The position numbers and the translations under genes were made by a program. 36,497 nucleotides of DNA from Poronia punctata (taxonomy: Eukaryota; Ascomycota; Sordariomycetes; Xylariales; Xylariaceae), in NCBI GenBank assembly GCA_022579005.1, contig MU401768.1:1-36497 (forward strand). The letters run 5' to 3'. This document shows, piece after piece, positions 1 through 11,609 of the stretch. The stretch's first letter is position 1, and the number at the start of each line of letters is the position of its first letter. The notes under the pieces are model-generated. The model did no database searches. It was not told where the DNA came from and saw nothing but the letters and a program-made list of their open reading frames with translations.

Positions 1-735
1 TTGCTAACAATACTATTAATTAAAAAAGCTTATAAGCATATATAATGCTTTTTTTTAGTAAACTTATTAGTTAAAAAGCAAATAAATAAAATATTATTAT
101 TATTTTTATAATTAAAGCTAAGCTTTTTATATTAGCTTAGGCTGTAAAAAAAGCTATATTTATTAGCTAGCTTATTAATAAGCTTAGCGTTAATTTAAAA
201 TAAAAGCACATTATTATTTAGTATAATAACTAGTAAACTATTAGTTTAGTAAATAAAAATATTATAATACTTAAAATAAAATTATAGCATGTTAATATAT
301 ATAATTACTAGTTATATTAAAAAGTAATTAATAAAACGCTTTAAGTAGTTTATATATTAATAAATTTAATAATAGCAAATAGTTTTATAAAGTTTTTAGC
401 ATAAAATAAGTAAGCAAGCTTTTTATAATAAATTAATTTAGTTAACATTAAAGCTATTTAAACTAAAATTAACTAGCTTGTTACTATAAAAGTGTAAGAA
501 AACTAAGAAAATAAATTAAAACAATTTAAAATATTACAACTATTACTATAAAAGCTATAATACTATAAAATAAAAGTATTATTTATAGCTGCAAAATAAA
601 CTAGTATGTTAGCTTATTTTAAAAGGGTATATTAGATTTAATAAGTTATAAAATAATAAAAATTAATATAATGCTTATATAGTAAAAGTTATATAGCTAC
701 AATAAAAACTACTATAAAAAAAAAAGTACTTTTAT
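1..735. repeat. AT-rich RIP-degraded repeat block, left edge of window
   Basis: This stretch is almost entirely A and T. The remaining G and C sit mainly in AGCT, GCT and AGC contexts, while CA and TG dinucleotides are scarce, which is what repeat-induced point mutation (CpA to TpA on both strands) leaves behind. No open frame of useful length is present on either strand. It is probably an old transposon copy that continues leftwards out of the window. Element family cannot be told. Confidence 0.75.
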
Positions 736-1002
736 AAAAAGTCCTTCCTTACCTATTTAGTATATACAAATTTTGCAAAAAGAAGAAGTTTTACTTCCTT
801 ACGCGTATATTAATTAATATATACAATTTAGCTATTTATGCTAGTTTTAACACCTAGTGGCTATAGGCTTAACAGGTACCTAAGGTAGTATAAGTACATA
901 CCTACATTAGGCGTACATCTTGTCTTATATAACTTGGTGGACATTATGTACGTACGTGTAGTAAAGTGGTGGATATTACCTAGCTCGGGGGTCGGAAATT
1001 GA

Positions 1003-1032
1003 ACGGTCGGACGGTCGGACGGTCGGACGGTC
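1003..1032. repeat. Short tandem repeat, unit ACGGTCGG
   Basis: Three full copies of the 8-bp unit ACGGTCGG and a six-base partial copy run head to tail. The repeat is GC-rich inside otherwise AT-rich surroundings and is unmutated between copies. Confidence 0.9.
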
Positions 1033-1287
1033 AAGCCAACATTATCCTAAAGATTTCTACAATTTGTACGATATTGCTACTACGAGTGGATTTTTTGTAA
1101 TGTTACCTAAATTACCAATGTTGGTCTTACAAGTAAGGTCTTTTAGATTTTAAACACTAGCCCACCCGGTATACATCAGGTTACCTAAGGTGGTCAAGTA
1201 TATCAGTCTAGGTTAACACGTACCTAGTAGTAATCTCCTCGTAGGTGCTGGCTTTTACGTGCAGTACTTGTAGACCTAGACTAGCAT

Positions 1288-1295
1288 CTATAGGG
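1288..1295. repeat. Left 8-bp target-site duplication of the hAT-like element
   Basis: The sequence ctataggg directly precedes the left terminal repeat. Its partner ctgtaggg at 20222-20229 directly follows the right terminal repeat. They differ by one A/G transition. Eight-base duplications are the hallmark of hAT superfamily insertion. Confidence 0.75.
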
Positions 1296-1331
1296 CAGGG
1301 TTGTAAATTAGTAATACTAATGTAGTAATTG
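1296..1331 (+). repeat. Left terminal inverted repeat of hAT-like element
   Basis: The 36 bases starting CAGGGTTG pair with 20191-20221 read on the other strand. The alignment needs one inserted T and one 6-base indel. The first base is C here and T at the other end, a RIP-type change of CA to TA. Confidence 0.7.
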
Positions 1332-1425
1332 CCTATACTAATACTACATATAGTTAGTAACAGCCTATACTAATACTATATAGGTTAGTAAATGCCTATA
1401 TTAATACTATATATAGTAATACTAC
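1331..1425. repeat. Subterminal direct repeats next to the left TIR
   Basis: The motif GCCTATACTAATACTA (third copy with T for C) starts at 1331, 1363 and 1394, a period of 31-32 bases, with GTTAGTAA-like text between copies. Subterminal repeats bound by transposase are common in hAT elements. Here that role is inferred from position only. Confidence 0.6.
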
Positions 1426-1753
1426 TATAGTATATAGTAGTACTATAATTACTACTAAATACTAATTTTTAATTAAAAAACAGTGTAAATACTATATAAA
1501 AAAGCAAAACGCTATTTATATATATAGTGTAAATATATAGTGCTTAGTAACAATATATTATATATAATTTAATTAACTTTTTTACTTTTAAAAAATAAAA
1601 AACTAATTAAAAAAAATTTAGAAAAATTTAGGAAAAATTTTAAAAAATTATTATAATAAGTTTATAATAATTATAATAATACTAAAAATTACTACAAAAT
1701 TACTATACTTTTTATAGTATAATAATAGCCTATATTAATACTATATTAGTATT

Positions 1754-1758
1754 AAGAT
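1754..1758. repeat. Left 5-bp target duplication of the Gypsy element
   Basis: The bases aagat precede the left LTR and aaaat follow the right LTR at 11393-11397. They differ by one G/A transition. Five bases is the normal duplication length for Ty3/Gypsy insertion. Confidence 0.55.
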
Positions 1759-1925
1759 TAATAGTATTAAGTTAGTTAGTTAAAATAAAATAAATTAGTT
1801 TAAGTTTAAAAGATAGCTATAATAGCTAAAGCTACTTTATAAAAATGCTTAAAAGCATAGTAGTTATATAATTGTGCACTAACTACTAGTAAATCTTATA
1901 GATTAGTAAATAATCTACTATATTA
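1759..1925 (-). repeat. 3' LTR of the Gypsy element (left copy)
   Basis: This 167-bp copy begins TAATAG and ends TATTA, consistent with TG...CA termini converted by RIP. Compared with 11226-11392 I count about 11 differences, all transitions, with no indels and no transversions. That pattern points to RIP, not simple age. Confidence 0.85.
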
Positions 1926-1940
1926 ATCTGCCCCCCCCCT
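1926..1940 (-). other. Polypurine tract of the Gypsy element
   Basis: On the minus strand this reads A-GGGGGGGGG-CAGAT immediately upstream of the 3' LTR, the position of the plus-strand primer in LTR retrotransposons. The G run survived RIP because CpC is not a preferred target. This tract fixes the orientation of the element. Confidence 0.7.
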
Positions 1941-4390
1941 TAAAAAAACAAATAAAAAACGTCTTATTTTTTATTTGTGCGTACATATTCTTTAGAAAAC
2001 AAAATAAAAAAACGTCCTGTTTTTTTATATATATTAATAGTAATACAAAGCTATTAATTATATTATATTTTATAATGCCCTAATAAAGTAAATTAACGCG
2101 TAAATAAATTTTTATCTTGTATTTTTTAAGTAAGTTATTATTTGCTAAAAAATAAAAATAAGCTTATAGTATTGTTTTTATTTTGTTTTATAATTCTTTA
2201 AATTATAACCTGCTTAGTGTTTTTTAAAATTATAGCTTATTTAATAGTTTTTTAAACTATAGCCTATTTTGCTATTATTACTTAAACTATAGCAAGGTTT
2301 ATGTTTTAATAACCTTTATTTTAGTTTTTTAAGTTATTAAGCTTTTTACATATATTTTAAACATTTGCTTATAGTTTTATAACTAAAGTCTTTATGCTAT
2401 TAATTTTTTATTGTAAATTTTCTATTTTTTTATAAGTTTTTTATTTAAATAGTTTAGCAACTATGCTTACTTAAGAAAATATTGCTATTTTAGCTATTTA
2501 TTATACTATATTTTTAACGTATATAGCAAAAATAGTATTATATATTATATTAGCTATTTATGTTTATACTAAGCTATTATAAATAGCTTTTTTAAGTATA
2601 TATTTAATTTTCTTATTTACTAGCTTGTTATTATATATATAATACTTTTTAAAACTAGATTTAATATTTATTAGTATGCTATTTAGTATCCTTTATTTTT
2701 TAAAATTATTAACTTGTTTTTTTAACAGCTTAGTTAGTTTATTTAGTTTATATAAGGCAAACAAGGTCTTAAATTTGTTTATTAATTTAATAAATAAATT
2801 ATTATATTTTCTAAGCTTATTTAATTATTTTAAATGTTGTTTTTAAGCGTCTAGCTCTCTTTTTAAATTGTTTTTTATATGCTGCTTTTTAAATATTTTA
2901 ATTATATTATTTATTGTTTATATAATAGGTTGTAGCAAGGCTGCAACTTATAGCGTAGCTAGTAGTAGTGCTTTAAATATAACTTGTAGTAAAGCTAGTA
3001 ATAATGTTTTAAATTTAAGTTTATTTTGTTTAAATATACTTTAGTTTGCTTATAGCTAAATATTAAATATTAATTAGTTTTATATAAATATATTACTTAT
3101 TATTTATTAAACTTTTTTAAGTTTTAATAAGTTTAGTATTTTTATTAGTTTAAAAATACTAATTAATATACTAGTTAAAGTTATTATTTTTAATAGTGCT
3201 TTTTTATACTTTAGTTTATATTTGTTTGCTTACTATTTTTAACATTATAATATTTATTTTATTATTAAATCTTATAGTAACTAAATAAAAGCTGCGTTTT
3301 ATAGTATTTATAAAATTACTATAAGCATAGTACCTATTTTTTATTAAAAGTCTTTTATAATCTTTAAAGCTTTAAATCTTTTTAGTTTTATTTTATTAAC
3401 TAAAATTTATACGTTATTTACCTAATTTTTAGCATTGCTTATATATTTAACTATATTAAAAAGCTTTTTAATTATTATTTATAGTTAGTTATTTAATAGC
3501 TTACCTTTTAGTTTATATTATATTAAGTATAATATAATAATTTATAATTATATATATAGCTTTAGTACTATATTTTTTAACATATTAAGCTAGTAAGTTA
3601 AAATAATTTAATAAATATTATACTTAGCTTTATTAACTTTATATTAGTTAAGTAATAATATTTTATATTAAGTTTTATTATTATTTGCTATTTTTATTAT
3701 TACTATAAATAGCCTATATTAATATTTTATGCTATTATATATTATATTATATTGCGCTTATTACTAAACTATAACTTATAAAGCTTTTATTTATAAAAGG
3801 TTATTATTTAAAAATATGTTTTTAATTATAAGATCGTAATATATATTAATTAAATAAAGTAAAAAAAAATAAAATAAATAAAATAGCAATTTAGTATACT
3901 AAAAGTAAAGTACTAAAGTTGTTAGTTATAGTTATAGGTTTAAAAGCAAAGTAGTTAGTATTAAAAAAAAGTATATAAAAAAAAAATAAAATATTAGTAG
4001 TTATAAAAATTATTGTTAATTACTAGTAAATAACTATATTTATATATTTATTTTAAGTATAAACTGTACTAGTTTCTATTTATTTAATTATATATATAGT
4101 AATAGTTTAAATATATTTTCTAATACTTTATTTGTTGCCTTGCTTTTTAGTTTATTTATTAATAGTAAATATATTATATTATATTAATAAACTAATTTTA
4201 AAGCGTTTTATATAAGGATTTTTTTTAAATACTATATATTATATATAAGTAAGTATTCTTTTTATTTAACTAAGTATTTTAGTATTATTTTTTAGCTAGC
4301 TTTTAATATTTGCTTTTATAAAAGTTAAGCTATTTTAAATAATTTCTATTGTTTATTATCTTTATTAGCATATACTTATCCTAGTTCTAG

Positions 4391-5282
4391 TTTATGTTAA
4401 AAGTATAGGTTAGTTTTTTTAAGTGCTAAATATAAGTATATAACTAATATAACTTAATAAATCCTCTAATATTTAAAAAAATTTAGTTTATAAGCTAAAT
4501 TACCAACTTTTTTTAGTACTATAAGTAGTCTAACTTTTTATTATAACTATTTTTTATATAGTTTGCTTAGTAAATTATAGCCCTTATGCAGTTTTAAGTA
4601 TACCTTATCTCTTATATTATATTTTTAATATTTTTTAGTTTTGTTATATTTAATTTTTATGTTAGCTATAACAAAGTTTATTATAATCTAAGCTTTTTTT
4701 TAATATAGTTATTTAACAAGTTTATAATCAATTATATTTTATAAGACGTTTATAATAAAGATTAGATCTTATAGCTTAAATCTTAGCACTACTTTGTTAA
4801 GGAAGCGTTTAATAGTCTTTTAATAAGCGTTATTTATTTACGTTAAGAGTATAGGTCAGTTTCTTTAGGTGCCGGATATAAGTATATAACTAATATAACT
4901 TAATAAATCCTTTAATGTCTAAGAAAATTTAGTTTATAAGCTAGATTACTAACCTTTTTTAGTACTATAAGTGGTTTAACTTTTTATTGTAACTATTTTT
5001 TATATAGTTTGCTTAGTAAATTGTAGCCCTTATATAGTTTTAAGTATACCTTGTCTTTTATATTATATTTTTAATATTTTCTAGTTTTGTTGTATTTAAT
5101 TTTTATATTAGCTATAGTAAAGTTTATTATAATCTAAGCTTTTTTTTAATATAGTTATTTAGCAAGTTTATAATTAATTATATTTTATAGGACGTTTATA
5201 ATAAAAATTAAATCTTGTAGCTTAAATCCTAGCACTACTTTATTAAAAAAGCGTTTAATAGTCTTTTAATAGGCGTTATTTA
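4391..5282 (-). pseudogene. Integrase C-terminal region, tandemly duplicated and RIP-broken
   Basis: Minus-strand translation gives the Ty3/Gypsy integrase tail, including the K-V-Y-L-K-L-H/Y-K-G-Y-N block and, downstream, a K-K-V-(G/S)-N-L-A-Y-K-L block, typical of the region after the DDE core. Stops replace the expected W and Q codons. The segment exists as two head-to-tail copies of 446 bp (4391-4836 and 4837-5282) without indels and with transition-only differences. Because 446 is not a multiple of three, the second copy could not have stayed in frame. The downstream copy (4391-4836) therefore probably lay outside the translated frame once duplicated. Confidence 0.8.
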
Positions 5283-6329
5283 GTATATATTAAAAAGGTA
5301 TAATAATAAAAATTTATAAGACATTTAATACTGTATAGTAATAACAGATAGCAATTTTTATATTTTAGTTTTTTTTTTTAAACTATTTATTAGTTTATAA
5401 ATAATATGTTATAAATTTAGCTAGCTTAGTAGTTATTTTAATAAATAAGGTCTTTTAAAGTTATAAAATAAATTTTAAATCTTTATTTAAAATTATTTAT
5501 AATAGTATTTCTTATTTATAAAGCATTAACATTTTAATAAAAACTAAACCTTATTTAGTAGCTATATATTTAATATTTTTTAGTATAAAAATTATTTTTT
5601 TATTAAATTTGTAAGTAATAGTAAGTAAACAATTATATATACTATAGCTTAGTATTTGCTAAAAAGTTTTTTATAATAATACTATTAGTATTTTTATAAT
5701 AAAATTTATAGTAATTATATTATATAAAGTATTAAGGGTTAGTATTAGTTTTATTAATTTAAAAAGCTTGCTTTTATTTATTTTATTAACAAGATATTGT
5801 AAGCAGTATGCTAAATATTGTTAAATATGCTTTATAAGGTTACGTATACAATATTTTTATAGTATATTTGCTATTTAATAAAACTTAAAATAATAGTTAT
5901 TATTATATACTTTTTAAAGTAAGTTTTAAATACAATTTTTAAAAATAACTAGCTGTTCTAGTGCTTTATATAAGGTATAGTATAGTAGGCTATCTAGTAT
6001 CTTTTAAAATCTAAATCCTAGCTTAGTATTTAAACTTATAGCTTGCAGTATTTTAGTAGTTTGTTTATTTTTTTAATATATATTAATAAGTTTTATTTTA
6101 AAAAAATCTGCTAATTAAATATTATATATTAAGTATGCATATTTAAATATAATCTTATTTAATATGTTAGTGTTTTTATTAGCTTTTTTGTTATTGTTTT
6201 TATTTAGTGTTATAAGTAAGCGTAATAGTACGTTAAGCACTAAATTTACTTTTTTTAATATATAATAAATATTTAGTTTATATTATTTTATATAAATTAA
6301 AGCTTGTACTAGTTAAAGGTTTATTTTAA

Positions 6330-6610
6330 CTACGTTTATTATTATAAGGTTTTTTTAGTTAACAATGCCTTTTATAGCTTTATAATTAGTTAAAATAATA
6401 ATAAAGTATTTGCAAGACTATAATTAAAGCTTAAGTTATTTATAAAGCTAAACAAAGCATAATACTTTTAGTTTTATTACATAATATTATTTTTTTGCTT
6501 TTATAAACACTTTACTAAAATATGTAATAAGCTATATATTGTTTATTAATATAAGCCCTTTTTCTTATAGTTTTTTTAAGTAAAAAACTATAACTTTATA
6601 GCCTTTTTTA
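6330..6610 (-). pseudogene. RNase H region of Gypsy pol, RIP-broken
   Basis: Minus-strand translation shows the fungal Ty3/Gypsy RNase H pattern: an S-K-V-F-x-K-A-x-K-x-Y-Y stretch, then K-L-K-V-L-C-x-V, then I-I-I-L-T-x-Y-K-A-I-K-G-I-V-N. Several internal stops sit where Q or W is usual. It lies between the reverse transcriptase and integrase remains, as expected for Ty3/Gypsy gene order. Confidence 0.75.
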
Positions 6611-6859
6611 GCTAAGGCATTAATTTTTAAGAAAACCTGTTTATTATAGTCCTAATAAATTAAATAATTTAATTTATATAAGTTGTTTTATATAATTTAA
6701 AAGCTTTAAATTTCTTAGTTTATTAGTTTAAATAATTGTTTAAAAGTTTACTTTTTCTTGTTTATAACGTTTTTTTTTAAGATTTCTTTTTTTTTTTATC
6801 TTTTTGCTATTATTTTTATTTTTTGTTTTTATAAAGGTTTAATTTTTTATTAAAACTAA

Positions 6860-7140
6860 AAAATATATTTTTTTAGCTATATTATTATTTTAATATATAT
6901 TTTTAAGTTGCCTAAAGTTTATAAGATTTTAATTTTGCGTATAGCTTTTATATAATACTTAGTTATTATTATTTTTAACTTGTTTACTTATAATTTTAAT
7001 AGTTTAACTATTAAATAACTATAAAATAATTTAGTTAGTAATAATGCTAGTTTAATATTTTAAAATAATTAAAAAATAGCTTTAAAGTGCTTATAGTATT
7101 TTTTTGCTATATTGCTAAAAATAATAATATTGTTTATATA
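6860..7140 (-). pseudogene. Reverse transcriptase active-site and thumb region, RIP-broken
   Basis: At 7114-7140 the minus strand reads YINNIIIFS. This is the Y-x-D-D-I-x-I-F-S active site of a Ty3/Gypsy reverse transcriptase with both catalytic aspartates turned to asparagine (GAY to AAY, G-to-A). It continues through K-H-F-K-A-I-F-stop-L-F-stop, where the stops replace Q, into an L-K-L-x-V-N-K-L-K-I-I-I-T-K-like connection region. No function can remain. Confidence 0.8.
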
Positions 7141-10100
7141 AGTATAATAATATTTACAATAATTTTATAATTATTAGTTTATAAATTTCTGTTTATATGC
7201 TAAACTATTTTTAAATTTTATAAAAGCAATACTAAAAACTTTTAGTTTTTTTAATAATATAATAACTATTTTGTTTTTATAACAAAAATATACTAATAAC
7301 TAATAAAAAAATAAAGTAGCGTTTAGTACTATTATAAATTTTTTGCTTTTAAAATTAAATATAATGTTTTTTTAAGCTAGTATTAAGTAAATATTTAGTA
7401 TTATAATATTATTTAAAAAGCAAAGGTTTATTACTACGCGTTTTTTATATTTGCTTTTAATAATTTTTTATATTATAAACACTAAATATTTAAATAAACT
7501 TAGTTTTTTTATTTAATAAAGCTTTTTTTATTTATAAAAGTTATTAAACATATTATTTAAAATCTTTTAGTTTTTAATTTTAAGTTTATATAATTTTGTT
7601 TGTTTTTATTAATATTATTATTTTTAAACTAAGTTAATGTATAATTTTTTGTTTTTTAGTATAAGGATAATGCTTTTATTATACTATACATTATAGCTTT
7701 TAAGTATTATTTTTAGTTTTATAGCTACTTTTAAGTGTTTTTAAAATATATAAACGCTATTTTTTAACAAAATAAAAAAAATATATTTTACTTTTATTAA
7801 ACTTGTTTTTATATTTTGTTTTTTTGTTAATTATAAGGGTATTTTATAGTTGTTAGCTAAAAAAGCAGCTTATGCTTATTTAATATATTTTATATTAGTT
7901 TAAAAAAAAATAGTATATTGTTTTTTAAATTAAATTTTTTATTATTTATTTTATACTTAATAGTAGCTAAAAATGCTTATAAACTTATTTAGCAAACTAT
8001 ATTTATTTTATTAACGTTTAAGTTTTTAATAAAACTAATATATAAGTTTTTATAAAAACAAATAAGTTTATTTATATTGTTTATATATATAACGTATTAT
8101 AGTAACTTATAATCTAGTATAGCGTTTATTAGTTTTTATATTATTATTATAAAAGTATATTATTTATTTTGTTTTAAATAGTAGTTAAAAAAAAGTGTAG
8201 TATATAATATTAGTATTAGTACTATAATATATGCTAAAACTGTTATATTTGTTTAAATAACAACTTTTTATTTAATAAAGGTATATTTATAATATATATT
8301 AATAAGTATTGCTATATTAGCTATAAATTTAATATATAGTTAACATTATAATATGTTTAATATAACTACGTATTTATTAAATTATAATATTTTAAATAAT
8401 AATTATAGTTTAAAGTTTTAATAAAGCTATACTATAATTATTATATAAACTTTTATATTAAATCCTATTTATAATAAAATAAAAAACATAGCTTTTTATT
8501 TAAGTTAAATAAATCCTTTTATGCTTTTATAATAAAAAAAAATAAAAACCTTTTAAGTCTTATAGTATACTTTTATTTTGTTTAAAAAATGCTAGCTAAC
8601 TATAATATTAAATACTTTTAAGTTAGCATATATAGTAAACATATTTTCTTAATTAAAAAATCTTACTATAACCTTTATATATATATATTTTAAAAGCGCT
8701 TTTTATTTATAAACTTATATTAATTTTATGTTTATTTATATTATGTTTTTAAGTTATATTTTAGCGTTTATTATATAAAAAACTTTACTATTTTCTAATT
8801 ATTTTAAAAAAATGTTTAAATTTAGCACGTTTTATACTATTAATTATTAGTAGTTAGATAATAAAAATAAAGTTTTTAATATTTTGCAAAAATTTTTTAT
8901 AACATGCTTTATATATTAGTTATAAAATAAAAATAGTTTATAACATTTTTTGCATATTTTTTTAAACTTAAAAGCTAAAAATAAAAGTTTAATAGTTACT
9001 AGGTTAAACAAGTAAGTAGTATTGTTTTAATTATTGTTTACCTTTATAGTATTATAAATACTTTTATTTTTATTATTTAATACTTTTTTTAAAAAAAAAT
9101 AGCTTTTTTATATAAGCTTTGTTTTTTATAATTTCTTATTATTTTAATCTTGTATAATGTATGCTTTATTAATTTTATTATTAAAATAACTATATTTATT
9201 TATAAGTTATTTAACTTATTTATTTTAACAATAACGCTAGTATTTATAAGTATTGCAAAAATTGCTACGATTATAACTATAAAAGCGTTAACTTTAATAG
9301 TTATTGTTTTATTTTTATTAATATTTGTTATTTTATTTAGCAAGCCTAGATTGTTCTCCTTTATTTATTTTGCTAGTTATTTAATTATTTTTATAATATG
9401 TCCTTTATTTTTATTTTTTATTATAACTTTAATTATAACTTCCTATTTAGTAATTATTATTATGTTAATTTTTAATATTATAAACATAAGTAAAAGTAAG
9501 TATATATATAGTACTTAAAAGTCTTTAGTTAATAAATATTTTAAGTTAAATAATTATATGTTTATATATTATTACCTTTTTTTTTAAATAAATAAAGTAG
9601 GCATTAAATATAGTATTTATATTTAGTTTAATAATAAGTTATTATAGTAGTAAATATACTATATTATAAATCTACGTTAGCTATTAAATAAAGGTAGTTA
9701 GCCTAGCTACTTTAGCGTATTGTACTATTTTAGCAGCTTATAAATAGATTAATTTATTATTTTTAAGCTTTTTAACGTTATAATAATTTTTTTAAGTTTA
9801 AAGGGCTATTAAAGCGTTTATAATAAGTATTTAAAATTGTTAATATAAAGTTATTAGTGCTAAGTTATTATTTGCTAACATTAAAGTACGTAGTTTAAAA
9901 AAGCATTTTTTTAACTACTAAGCTTGTATGTTGCTATAAAGCAATTATAAAAAATCTTATTAAATTACTTTAGCTTTTACTAAGTTTTAAGAATATTTTT
10001 TAACGCTATTTTTAAATAGTAAAACGTTTTTTTAGTATATATTTGTTTTAATAATAACGTAATTACTTTATTTAAAAAACATTTTAACGTTTAAGTAAAA

Positions 10101-10993
10101 ATAGCTTATTTAATAGATTTTTTATTTATAAAAAGAGTTATTATATTTTTTTTCTTTTTAGTTAAGTTAATTTTATTATTAAATAGTTTAATTTTTTTAA
10201 AGTAAACGTAGTATTTAAGCTATTATTTTTATTATTTTAATAACGTTGTTTACTAAAAGTATTGCTATTATATCTTTATTTAGCACTTTAGTTTATAGTA
10301 CTAAATTTTATATTTTAGTTAAATTAATAGCTAATTTAGTAAGTAGTAGACGTAGTTTAGCTAATTTTCTTGCTAATAAAAATATTACTATTATGTTTAT
10401 TAAATAAAGGGCTAATATTTATTAAGCTAGGTTTAGTGCTAATAATATAAATAAACTGCTATTTAATAAGGTTTAGTTAAAGTTAAATATAAAAGGCTTT
10501 TATTTAATAAGTATATATTATTTATTTAATAAAGTATTTTTATAGTTTTTAGTATATAACTATAATGCTTAGTTATATAGCTTGTTTACTTTTAACTTAA
10601 AAGTTTATTTGTTTATTTGCTAGCTTATAAAGTATAGTAAAAAAGCTAGCGTCTAGCTAGTTTATTATATAGATAAAGTAGGCTATTGTTATTAAAAGTT
10701 AAGGTATTTATTTGCAATGCTTTTAAAGTATTTTATTTTTAAATTAGTTTTAGCTTAGTTAATATTTTAATTCTCTTTATTTTTTAAAAATTTAACTACT
10801 ATAATATATTGTTAAATTGTTTAAATTATCTATGCATTATTTATAAAGAAGTGTAAAAGGTATAGGATTTTAACTAGTTAATTTTAAAAGTATTTCTTTT
10901 TAATAGCACTAGACGCTTTTTTAATTTAAAGGTTTTACTTTTTTTAAGTTGTTTTTTTTGCTTATTTATATAACGTATAATTTATATTATATA

Positions 10994-11038
10994 AAGAAAA
11001 AGAGAGAGAAAAAGAGAGAGAAAGAGAGAGAAAAATAA
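10994..11038 (+). repeat. GA-rich low-complexity tract
   Basis: About 45 bases of nearly pure purine with (AG)n runs of three to four units. It falls in the presumed 5' leader of the minus-strand Gypsy element, where the transcript strand would read as a CT-rich run. Confidence 0.8.
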
Positions 11039-11225
11039 AGCCTTAAAGTATAGCCTTTTTATTGTTATAATCCTTAGTTAATAGATTTAAAGCTATTAGA
11101 CAATTTTTGTTGTATTGTTTAGGTTAGCTTGATTTTAGGACTTATATATTACAAGGATCCCATTTTTTATTTAATAGTATATAGTTATAGTGTAGCTAAT
11201 TAAACAGTGTTGCTAGCTATTAAAG

Positions 11226-11392
11226 TAATAGCATTAAATTAGTTAGTTAAAATAAAATAAATTAGTTTAGGTCTAAAAGATAGCTATAATAGCTAAAGCT
11301 ACTTTATAAAAATACTTAAAAGCATAGTAGTTATATAACTATGCACTAACTACTAGTAGATCCTATAAATTAGTAGATAATCTACTATATTA
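11226..11392 (-). repeat. 5' LTR of the Gypsy element (right copy)
   Basis: This 167-bp partner of 1759-1925 has the same length and no indels. It keeps more C and G than the left copy at several sites but fewer at others, so both copies were mutated. The minus-strand sequence just after it contains TAGCTAGCAACACTG (11205-11219), which might be a primer binding site whose initial TGG was changed to TAG; that reading is tentative. Confidence 0.85.
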
Positions 11393-11397
11393 AAAAT
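11393..11397. repeat. Right 5-bp target duplication of the Gypsy element
   Basis: The bases aaaat pair with aagat at 1754-1758. Confidence 0.5.
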
Positions 11398-11609
11398 CTT
11401 GTTACTATATTGTTACTATATATAATAATACTACATTTTAGCTATTTATATACAATTTAAAGTAATAGTAAACATTTTACTTAAAGTTTTTAAGCAGAAA
11501 ATTTGCAACTTAATTAAGTATGCTATTTATATTGTAAATATTTAACTTTGCAACTAGCTTACTATTTTAGTAGTATATTTTTTATTTTTTAATAAACTAT
11601 ATAAAATAT

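Larger units (their letters stand above)
736..1295. other. Host-like flank between two AT-rich blocks
   Basis: About 560 bases of intermediate base composition, with intact CA/TG dinucleotides and the TACCTAC-type short words also seen in the gene island at 20222-32200. I see no gene in it. It carries an 8-bp tandem repeat at 1003-1032. It ends at the 8-bp target duplication of the hAT-like element, so it was probably continuous with 20222 onwards before that insertion. Confidence 0.55.
1759..11392 (-). mobile_element. Nested Ty3/Gypsy LTR retrotransposon, RIP-inactivated
   Basis: A 9634-bp element lies inside the hAT-like block. It is bounded by 167-bp direct repeats (LTRs) and a 5-bp duplication. 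It runs on the minus strand: a G-rich polypurine tract (1926-1940) abuts the left (3') LTR. The minus-strand translation shows reverse transcriptase, then RNase H, then integrase in the order expected for Ty3/Gypsy pol. Every domain is broken by stops where Q (CAA/CAG) or W (TGG) is expected, and the catalytic Y-x-D-D has become YINN; both changes are what C-to-T/G-to-A mutation gives. About 2.4 kb separates the integrase end from the 3' LTR and is unassigned. Gag should lie at about 8-11 kb but I could not recognise it. Confidence 0.88.

Noticed and set aside
9150..9518. 122-codon open frame on the + strand rich in I, L, F
   Set aside because: It lies antisense within the body of the minus-strand Gypsy element, and its composition is what AT-rich text gives in a T-rich frame. 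No domain and no fungal codon bias.
10994..11038. Polypurine tract for a plus-strand retrotransposon
   Set aside because: It is ~190 bases away from the LTR, while the G-rich tract at 1926-1940 directly abuts the other LTR and agrees with the minus-strand pol order.
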